From Deltaproteobacteria bacterium (GTDB lineage Bacteria; Myxococcota; Myxococcia; Myxococcales; 40CM-4-68-19), in NCBI GenBank assembly GCA_018266095.1, contig JAFEBC010000170.1:1-6407 (forward strand): DNA of 6,407 nucleotides. The letters run 5' to 3'. Position 1 is the first letter of the stretch. Every line of letters begins with the position of its first letter. The notes below the pieces were generated by a model. It was not told where the DNA came from, did no database searches, and was given only the letters and a program-made list of their open reading frames with translations. Positions 1 to 4,632 of this stretch are shown piece by piece. Both the position numbers and the translations under genes were made by a program.

Positions 1-341
1 AGCCGCAGAAGGTCGCCATCGTGAAGCAGGCCCCCGACGCGCACGCGACCGTGAAGCGGCCGCCCGAGGACGAGGTCCACCTCACCGCGGCGCCGGCGTC
101 GCTGGGCGCGTACACGGTGCAGATCGGCGCGTCGCAGGAGAAGAAGGAAGCGCAGCGCCTGGAGAGCAAGGCCCGCAGCGCCGGCTTGAAGCCCTACAGC
201 GTCGAGGCGAACCTGGGCGCGAAGGGCACCTGGTTCCGGGTGCGGGTGGGCAGCTTCGCGAACAAGGACGTGGCGACGCGGTATCAGAAGGACGTCGAGC
301 GCGAGCTGCGCGTGTCGGCGATGGTCATGCCGACCAAGTGA
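1..341 (+). CDS. SPOR-domain protein, C-terminal part (5' end outside window)
   Basis: The frame is open from base 3 at the window edge to the TGA at 339-341, so the start lies upstream; the GTG at 21 is an internal codon and need not be the start. About 112 residues are visible. The first 34 or so are polar and Pro/Ala-rich, a typical linker. The rest, from about base 105, is a SPOR domain: it opens with GAYTVQIGAS, has the Lys/Glu-rich helix (KKEAQRLESKARSAG), then a strand ending in WFRVRVGSF and a second helix (DVATRYQKDVEREL). The R-V-R-V-G-x-F stretch is the family hallmark. SPOR domains bind glycan strands stripped of stem peptides, which concentrate at division sites, and usually sit at the periplasmic C-terminus of an inner-membrane or lipoprotein anchor. 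Any anchor or enzymatic domain would be upstream and cannot be judged. The cupin gene follows after 7 bp. Confidence 0.85.
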   Translation, partial: PQKVAIVKQAPDAHATVKRPPEDEVHLTAAPASLGAYTVQIGASQEKKEAQRLESKARSAGLKPYSVEANLGAKGTWFRVRVGSFANKDVATRYQKDVERELRVSAMVMPTK

Positions 342-344
342 GGA
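340..344 (+). promoter_or_regulatory. Shine-Dalgarno sequence of the cupin gene, overlapping the upstream stop
   Basis: GAGGA at 340-344 shares its first two bases with the TGA of the SPOR gene and lies 4 nt before the ATG at 349. It supports this start and suggests translational coupling of the two genes. Confidence 0.6.
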
Positions 345-348
345 TCCA

Positions 349-717
349 ATGGCAGAGCGAGCGAACGCCCCCGTCAAGCGCGTGGAGAAGCCGTGGGGCC
401 ACGAGATCATCTGGGCCCACACCGAGCGCTACGTGGGCAAGGTGCTGCACATCAAGGCCGGCCACGCGCTGAGCCTGCAGTACCACCAGAAGAAGGACGA
501 GACCGTCCACGTGTGGTCGGGCCAGATGAAGTTCCAGTCGGGCGAGGGCGAGGAGCTCAGCGAGCGCATCCTCAACCCGGGCGACTCGTTCCACATCACG
601 CCGCACCTGCGCCACCGCATGATCGCGGTCACCGACTGCGACATCCTCGAGGCCTCGACGCCCGAGCTGGATGACGTGGTGCGCCTGGAAGATCGCTACG
701 GCCGCAAGGGTACGTAG
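349..717 (+). CDS. Small stand-alone cupin, type II phosphomannose isomerase-like
   Basis: The product is a 122-residue single-domain cupin. It matches the C-terminal isomerase domain of bifunctional mannose-1-phosphate guanylyltransferase/phosphomannose isomerase proteins (ManC/AlgA type). The entry motif VEKPWGHE (12-19) corresponds to the family's RPWG-x-x-E. SLQYHQKKDE (42-51) keeps the Q-x-H-x4-E spacing of the metal site, giving probable ligands Gln44, His46 and Glu51. His89 in the second cupin motif (PGDSFHITPHLRHRM) is the likely fourth. The end, DDVVRLEDRYGR (108-119), is the typical type II PMI tail. The nucleotidyltransferase domain is absent, so if it is an enzyme it would interconvert mannose-6-P and fructose-6-P, or act on another sugar phosphate. 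A binding or regulatory cupin is possible. It sits 7 bp after the SPOR gene, with an SD overlapping that gene's stop, and no sugar-pathway gene is visible beside it. Fold and metal site are fairly secure; substrate is inference. Confidence 0.85.
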   Translation: MAERANAPVKRVEKPWGHEIIWAHTERYVGKVLHIKAGHALSLQYHQKKDETVHVWSGQMKFQSGEGEELSERILNPGDSFHITPHLRHRMIAVTDCDILEASTPELDDVVRLEDRYGRKGT

Positions 718-762
718 CGAGGCTCGTCGCGCTCCGAGCGGCGCGGCGCAGGGCTCGCGCGG

Positions 763-1410
763 CTACTTCGACGCCGCGGGCTTCTTGGCGGCAGGCTTCT
801 CGTCATCGTCCTCGTCCTTCGCCTTGAACCAGCGGTCGACGAGGCCGTCACCGTCCACGTCGGTGCCCACGCGCGAGAGCTTGCCGTTCTCGTAGTACTC
901 CCACGTGTCGACGCGGCCGTGCCCGGTGGCGTCCCGCTCCACGCGCACCTTCTTGCCGCCCTCGTAGTAGGCGATGCCGTCCGGCGTCTTGCCGTGCCGC
1001 TGCCAGGTCTCCTTGCGCACCAGCACGCCGTGCTCGTAGAGGGCGACCACGTCGGGCTGGCCGTCGAAGTCGAGGTCCAGCGACTCCTTGATCCGCGCGC
1101 CGTCCTCGTCGAACCAGGTGATGATGTCCGGCTTGCCGTCGAAGTTCGTGTCCATCTCGCGGCGCTCCTGCCGCTCGATCGTCTTCGCGGGCGCCTGCGG
1201 GTCGGCCACGAGGCGGTAGAAGCGCCAGTCATCGGGCTTGCCGTCGCCGTTCAGGTCGAAGGTGCGCACGAGCTTGTCGCCCTCGACCACGGTGCCGACC
1301 TCGGGGGCGGCTTCGTCGGCGGCCGTGGGCGCGGGCGCGCCGTGAGAGCAGCCGAACGCCAGAGCGCAGAGGGGCAGGGCGAAGAGCGCGAGGAGTGTCC
1401 GCAGGTTCAT
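763..1410 (-). CDS. Putative lipoprotein with Asp-rich (calcium-binding-like) repeats
   Basis: The 215-residue product starts with a signal sequence, MNLRTLLALFALPLCALAFG, followed by Cys21. This is a lipoprotein-type signal, although the lipobox (AFG-C) is weaker than the usual L-A-G-C. Residues 22-45 are an Ala/Pro/Glu linker. From 52 to 195 a motif of the form D-x-[DN]-x-D-G-x-x-D followed by an aromatic pair recurs: at 52, 87, 112, 160 (degenerate) and 184, with a further decayed copy near 137. The period is 24-25 residues apart from a 10-residue insertion after the first copy. Such loops occur in EF-hand, dockerin and thrombospondin type 3 repeats and generally bind Ca2+. The tail (199-215) is acidic, then Lys/Ala/Pro-rich. 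An upstream in-frame GTG at 1428 would add six residues, but the ATG at 1410 gives the better signal-peptide N-region and leaves the -10-like element outside the gene. It converges on the cupin gene and diverges from the gene at 1493. Function is unknown; a surface or periplasmic scaffold is a guess. Confidence 0.8.
   Translation of the reverse strand: MNLRTLLALFALPLCALAFGCSHGAPAPTAADEAAPEVGTVVEGDKLVRTFDLNGDGKPDDWRFYRLVADPQAPAKTIERQERREMDTNFDGKPDIITWFDEDGARIKESLDLDFDGQPDVVALYEHGVLVRKETWQRHGKTPDGIAYYEGGKKVRVERDATGHGRVDTWEYYENGKLSRVGTDVDGDGLVDRWFKAKDEDDDEKPAAKKPAASK
826..1257 (-). repeat. Tandem ~24-residue Asp-loop/aromatic repeats in the lipoprotein
   Basis: Residues 52-195 of the lipoprotein contain repeats opening with DLNGDGKPD, DTNFDGKPD, DLDFDGQPD, DATGHGRVD and DVDGDGLVD, each followed within about five residues by paired aromatics or hydrophobics (FY, WF, LY, YY, WF). 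A sixth copy between the third and fourth keeps the spacing and the YY but has lost the Asp ligands. The strands between the loops (for example YYENGKL) resemble MORN-like hairpins. Copies 1, 2, 3 and 5 keep Asp/Asn at loop positions 1, 3, 5 and 9. Confidence 0.7.
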
Positions 1411-1418
1411 CGCCGCGG

Positions 1419-1424
1419 AGGATA
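1419..1424 (-). promoter_or_regulatory. -10-like element for the lipoprotein gene
   Basis: On the minus strand TATCCT (4 of 6 to TATAAT) ends 8 nt before the ATG at 1410, which places the transcription start at or within a base or two of the start codon. I see no good -35 hexamer at 16-18 bp and no Shine-Dalgarno sequence before the ATG. If real, this is a leaderless or nearly leaderless mRNA. Confidence 0.35.
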
Positions 1425-1440
1425 ACACTGGTCCCGTGCC

Positions 1441-1453
1441 CCGCCTCGGGCGG
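1441..1453. repeat. Short inverted repeat in the divergent intergenic region
   Basis: CCGCC-TCG-GGCGG forms a perfect 5-bp inverted repeat near the middle of the 82-bp gap between the two divergent genes. It could be an operator half-site pair acting on both promoters, but in GC-rich DNA a repeat of this size can arise by chance. Confidence 0.25.
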
Positions 1454-1457
1454 AAAT

Positions 1458-1486
1458 CGGACAGCTTCGGCTCGTTTGGCTAAGCT
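1458..1486 (+). promoter_or_regulatory. Putative promoter of the gene at 1493
   Basis: CGGACA (1458-1463, 4 of 6 to TTGACA) and TAAGCT (1481-1486, with the key T, A and final T of a -10 box) are separated by 17 bp. The expected start of transcription is near 1492-1494, coinciding with the ATG at 1493, so the message would be leaderless. There is no convincing Shine-Dalgarno sequence before this ATG. Confidence 0.45.
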
Positions 1487-1492
1487 CGGCGC

Positions 1493-2665
1493 ATGAGGCC
1501 CTCGCTCGTGTCCTTGGCGTCCCTGGTCTTGCTGGCGGCGCTCCCGGCGCAGGCCCAGGAGCACAAGCCGCTCCTCTCGGTCCTGGAGCTGCGCAACAAG
1601 CTCCCCGACGACGATCGCAAGGCCGTCGACCCCGACTACCTGACCGATCGCGTGCGCGCCGAGGTGCTGGAGAACCACACGCCGGTGCGCATGATGACGC
1701 GCGAGAACATGCAGGTCCTGCTCACCGCGCAGGGCAAGACGCTGGCCGACTGCGAGGGCGAGTGCGAGGTCGACACCGCGCGGCGCCTGGGCGCGGACTA
1801 CGCGATCTCGGGCGAGGTGCAGCGCGTGGGCAAGCAGCTCAAGGTGACGCTGAAGATGCACGAGACGAAGACGGGCACGCTCTTGTCGGCGGCGACGGCG
1901 GCGGGGCCGTACATCGATGAGCTCGACGAGCGGATGCCGGGCGCGGTGCACAAGCTGCTCGCGCCGCTGCTGAACGGGGACGCGCTCACGCAGACGCAAA
2001 CGCAAACGCAAACGCAAACGCAAACGCCAACGCAAACGCCAACGCCAACGCAAACGCCAACGCAAACGCCAACGCCAACGCCAACGCCAACGCAGCCGCC
2101 ACCGGCTCCGCAGAGAGCCTTCGACGAGCTCTCCGACGCGGACATCGCCCGCGCCCCCCCACGGGCCCTCCCTGCCGTGGTCGCGGTGGCCGTGGACGCG
2201 CCACCCGAAGGCACCTGGACGCTCCTCGCGCCCGATGGCGCGCAGGTCTGCACGCTGCCCTGCGGTCACGAGCTCGTTCGCGGCACTCCGTACACGGCCG
2301 CGAGCGGCGACACCCGCATCGACTTGCCGCCCGTCTCGCTGGACACGCGGCTCCTCACGGCGCACGCAGCCTTCCAGCCCGCGCGCGGGAGCTACCCGGC
2401 CGCCATCGCGCTCGCGGGCGGCTCGCTCGTGTCCATCATCGCCGGCGCCGTGCTCTTCGCCGGCTCGCGCGACTACTGCGGCCCGGGCGGCGTGTCCTGC
2501 GGCCCGTTGCCGGGGCCCAATCGCACGCAAGGCTCGCCGGTGCCCGGGATCTCGCTGTTGACCCTCGGCGGGCTCGGCGCGGTCGCCGGGATCATCGTCA
2601 CCGCCTACACGCACTCGGCGTCGTTCACGTACGAACCCGTCCAGCCTGCGACACCGGCGCACTGA
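1493..2665 (+). CDS. Secreted CsgG/TolB-like N-terminal domain protein with TQ/TP linker and two C-terminal membrane segments
   Basis: The product is 390 residues and I do not recognise a named family for the whole. Residues 1-21 are a Sec signal peptide with a likely cut after PAQA. Residues 26-160 look like the alpha/beta fold of the CsgG/TolB-N/FlgO type: LLSVLELRNK, then a DxLTDRVRAEVL helix, RMMTRENMQVLL, and C87-x3-C91 followed by ARRLGADYAISGEV, which in such proteins precedes a strand measuring or binding a partner. Residues 166-201 are alternating Thr-Gln and Thr-Pro, extended by a PPPAPQ stretch. Residues about 225-290 contain a strand pair around a C253-x3-C257 motif and resemble a PEGA-type beta domain, though weakly. 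Two hydrophobic segments follow, about 303-321 and 353-373, joined by a Gly/Pro/Cys loop. A periplasm-exposed head on an inner-membrane hairpin, or an outer-membrane-associated protein, both fit. It starts a unit of its own, divergent from the lipoprotein gene, with a possible leaderless start. Its TGA lies inside a 22-bp palindrome. Confidence 0.8.
   Translation: MRPSLVSLASLVLLAALPAQAQEHKPLLSVLELRNKLPDDDRKAVDPDYLTDRVRAEVLENHTPVRMMTRENMQVLLTAQGKTLADCEGECEVDTARRLGADYAISGEVQRVGKQLKVTLKMHETKTGTLLSAATAAGPYIDELDERMPGAVHKLLAPLLNGDALTQTQTQTQTQTQTPTQTPTPTQTPTQTPTPTPTPTQPPPAPQRAFDELSDADIARAPPRALPAVVAVAVDAPPEGTWTLLAPDGAQVCTLPCGHELVRGTPYTAASGDTRIDLPPVSLDTRLLTAHAAFQPARGSYPAAIALAGGSLVSIIAGAVLFAGSRDYCGPGGVSCGPLPGPNRTQGSPVPGISLLTLGGLGAVAGIIVTAYTHSASFTYEPVQPATPAH
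1988..2095 (+). repeat. In-frame hexanucleotide repeat, 18 units of ACGCAA/ACGCCA
   Basis: Eighteen 6-bp units run without a break: ACGCAG once, ACGCAA five times, then a mixture of ACGCCA and ACGCAA, ending in four ACGCCA and a closing ACGCAG. They encode (Thr-Gln/Thr-Pro)18, residues 166-201 of the protein at 1493. Only one base (A or C in the fifth position) differs between the two main units. CAA is used for Gln almost throughout, although the surrounding genes favour G/C-ending codons, which suggests growth by unit duplication and not selection on each codon. Gain or loss of units keeps the frame. Confidence 0.95.
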
Positions 2666-2677
2666 CGTCAGTGCGCC
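2656..2677. repeat. Perfect 22-bp palindrome across the stop codon
   Basis: GGCGCACTGAC at 2656-2666 is followed directly by its exact reverse complement at 2667-2677. The TGA of the upstream gene (2663-2665) is in the left arm and the centre is TGACGTCA. In RNA it could fold to a 9-bp stem with a four-base loop. There is no T-tract after it, so it is not a classic intrinsic terminator. A dimer-binding operator, a Rho-associated 3' end or mRNA-stabilising hairpin are all possible. Confidence 0.85.
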
Positions 2678-2682
2678 CCTCC

Positions 2683-2696
2683 CCTGCGGCGGCAGG
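2683..2696 (+). repeat. Small stem-loop downstream of the palindrome
   Basis: CCTGC-GGCG-GCAGG can form a 5-bp stem with a four-base loop, six bases after the 22-bp palindrome. Together they could form a tandem hairpin 3' end for the gene at 1493. No T-run follows. The remainder of the gap up to lepA holds nothing else clear apart from the promoter at 2761. Confidence 0.3.
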
Positions 2697-2760
2697 CGCC
2701 GGGGCCTCGAGCGGATCGGGTTCTGCGCCTGCGCCATGACGCCCAGTGTCGCACATCCCA

Positions 2761-2790
2761 TTGCGACCGCGGGCTTGCGCGTGCTAGACC
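2761..2790 (+). promoter_or_regulatory. Putative promoter of lepA-lepB
   Basis: TTGCGA (2761-2766, 4 of 6 to TTGACA) and TAGACC (2785-2790) are 18 bp apart, and the -10 is preceded by TGC, giving an extended -10 form (TG-n-TAGACC). Transcription would begin near 2797 with a leader of about 27 nt before the ATG at 2824. GAAGG at 2806-2810 is 13 nt from the ATG, further than usual for a Shine-Dalgarno sequence. Confidence 0.5.
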
Positions 2791-2823
2791 CCGCGCCTCT
2801 CACGCGAAGGTCTCACAGCAACG

Positions 2824-4629
2824 ATGCCGGCCCAGAACGCACACCTGCGCAACTTCTCCATCATCGCGCACATCGATCACGGCAAGTCCACGCTCTCCGA
2901 CCGCCTGCTGGAGAAGACCGGCACGGTCAGCGCGCGCGAGGCGCAGGACCAGTTCCTCGACAACATGGAGCTGGAGCGCGAGCGTGGCATCACCATCAAG
3001 GCGCAGTCGGTGCGCCTCGCCTACCGCGCCAAGGACGGCAACGACTACGTCCTGAACCTCATCGACACGCCCGGACACGTCGACTTCGCCTACGAGGTGA
3101 GCCGCTCGCTCTCCGCCTGCGAGGGCGCGGTGCTGGTGGTCGACGCGTCGCAAGGCGTGGAAGCGCAGACGCTGGCGAACGTGTACCTCGCGCTCGAGCA
3201 CGACCTCGCCATCGTCCCGACGATCAACAAGATCGACTTGCCCTCCGCCGACGTCGAAGGCACGCGCAACGAGATCGAAGAGATCATCGGCATCGACGCC
3301 TCCGAGGCCGTGCCCGTCTCGGCCAAGGAAGGCATCGGCATCGATCTGCTGCTCGAGCAGATCGTCAAGCTGGTCCCGCCTCCCGACGGCGACCCCGAGG
3401 CCCCCCTCAAGGCCCTCATCTTCGACTCCTGGTACGACAGCTACCGCGGCGTCATCATGCTGGTGCGCATCTTCGAAGGCACCCTCAAGCCCAAGCAGAA
3501 GGTGAAGTTCTTCTCCTCGGGCCAGGAGTACGAGGTCACCGAGGTCGGCGTCTTCGCGCCCAAGGCCCGCGGCAAGACCGAGCTCTACGCCGGCGAGGTG
3601 GGCTTCGTCTCCGCCAACGTCAAGGTCATCCGCGACGCCAAGGTCGGCGACACGCTCACCGAGGTGGCGCGGCCGTGCGCGGAGGCGGTGCCGGGCTTCA
3701 AGGAGATCCAGCCGATGGTCTTCTCGGGCGTGTTCCCGGTGGACTCGGCGGAGTACGAGAACCTGCGCGACGCGCTGGTGAAGCTGCGCTTGAACGACAG
3801 CGCGTTCACGTATGAGCCCGAAACGTCCCAGGCGCTCGGCTTCGGCTTCCGCTGCGGCTACTTGGGCCTGCTGCACATGGAGATCGTGCAGGAGCGCCTC
3901 GAGCGCGAGTACAACCTCGACCTCATCACCACCGCGCCCAGCGTCGTCTACACGATCCAGAAGCGCGACGGGACCACGCTCAGCATCGACAACCCGGCCA
4001 AGCTGCCCGACGCGGGCGAGATCGAGAAGTTCTTCGAGCCCATGCTCACGGCGCACATCTACGTGCCCAACGAGTTCGTCGGCGCGGTGCTCAAGCTCTG
4101 CCAGGACCGCCGCGGCACGCAGAAGGACATCAAGTACATCGGCACCAAGCGCGTGCAGATCACGTACGAATTGCCGCTCGCCGAGGTCGTGTTCGACTTC
4201 TTCGACAAGCTCAAGTCGCTCACCAAGGGCTACGCCTCGCTCGACTACGAACCCTTGGGCGTGCAGGAGTCCGACCTCGTCAAGCTCGACATCCTCATCA
4301 ACGGCGAGATCGTCGACGCGCTCTCCACCATCGTGCACCGCGAGCGCGCCTACCAGCGTGGCCGCGTGGTCTGCGAGAAGCTGAAGGAAGAGATTCCCAA
4401 GCAAATGTGGGAAGTTGCCATCCAGGCCGCCGTCGGCACCCGCGTCATCTCGCGCGAGACGGTCAAGTCGATGGGCAAAAACGTGCTCGCGAAGTGCTAC
4501 GGCGGCGACATTTCCCGCAAGCGCAAGCTGTTGGAGAAGCAGAAGGCGGGCAAGAAGCGCATGAAGGCCGTGGGCTCCGTCGAGATTCCGCAAGAAGCCT
4601 TCCTGGCGGTGCTCAGGGTCGAGGAGTAG
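2824..4629 (+). CDS. lepA: Elongation factor 4 (LepA), ribosome-associated GTPase
   Basis: The 601-residue product has the full length and layout of LepA/EF4. The GTPase motifs are all present: AHIDHGKS (15-22, P-loop), RGITI (54-58), DTPGH (81-85), NKID (135-138) and SAK (166-168). The EF-G-like domain II follows from about 190 (FDSWYDSYRGVIMLVRIFEG is characteristic), then domains III and V, with GFRCGYLGLLHMEIVQERLEREY near 340-360. The C-terminal domain unique to the family ends in KRMKAVGSVEIPQEAFLAVL. EF4 acts on the ribosome in the cytoplasm; it was described as back-translocating stalled ribosomes and has also been linked to 30S assembly. It is the first gene of the lepA-lepB pair, with a promoter candidate at 2761. 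The ATG at 2824 is chosen because the GTPase domain begins within ten residues, as in other LepA proteins. No motif is missing. Confidence 0.98.
   Translation: MPAQNAHLRNFSIIAHIDHGKSTLSDRLLEKTGTVSAREAQDQFLDNMELERERGITIKAQSVRLAYRAKDGNDYVLNLIDTPGHVDFAYEVSRSLSACEGAVLVVDASQGVEAQTLANVYLALEHDLAIVPTINKIDLPSADVEGTRNEIEEIIGIDASEAVPVSAKEGIGIDLLLEQIVKLVPPPDGDPEAPLKALIFDSWYDSYRGVIMLVRIFEGTLKPKQKVKFFSSGQEYEVTEVGVFAPKARGKTELYAGEVGFVSANVKVIRDAKVGDTLTEVARPCAEAVPGFKEIQPMVFSGVFPVDSAEYENLRDALVKLRLNDSAFTYEPETSQALGFGFRCGYLGLLHMEIVQERLEREYNLDLITTAPSVVYTIQKRDGTTLSIDNPAKLPDAGEIEKFFEPMLTAHIYVPNEFVGAVLKLCQDRRGTQKDIKYIGTKRVQITYELPLAEVVFDFFDKLKSLTKGYASLDYEPLGVQESDLVKLDILINGEIVDALSTIVHRERAYQRGRVVCEKLKEEIPKQMWEVAIQAAVGTRVISRETVKSMGKNVLAKCYGGDISRKRKLLEKQKAGKKRMKAVGSVEIPQEAFLAVLRVEE
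4621..4626 (+). promoter_or_regulatory. Shine-Dalgarno sequence of lepB, within the last lepA codons
   Basis: GAGGAG encodes the two final Glu residues of LepA, directly before its TAG, and stands 6 nt before the GTG at 4633. It supports this non-ATG start and translational coupling of lepB to lepA. Confidence 0.8.
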
Positions 4630-4632
4630 AAC

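Noticed and set aside
730..740. CGCTCCGAGCG inverted repeat between the convergent cupin and lipoprotein genes, as a bidirectional terminator
   Set aside because: The arms leave only a 4-bp stem with a usable loop, and there is no T-tract on either side. The 45-bp gap has no stronger hairpin that I can see.
1411..1428. GTG at 1428 as the lipoprotein start
   Set aside because: It would add six residues without an SD and would place the -10-like element inside the gene. The ATG at 1410 gives a compact basic N-region before the hydrophobic core.
1988..2095. Direct repeats as a CRISPR array or integration site
   Set aside because: The units are 6 bp with no spacers and lie in frame inside a coding sequence, so this is a coding microsatellite.
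1229..2803. 524-codon minus-strand open frame opposite the secreted protein gene
   Set aside because: It is Arg-rich throughout, runs through the hexanucleotide repeat as an Arg/Trp/Leu repeat, and overlaps the lipoprotein gene on the same strand. It is a shadow.
2736..3815. 359-codon plus-strand frame beginning upstream of lepA
   Set aside because: It is the +1/+2 frame of lepA, very rich in Arg, Ala and Gly, with no motif.
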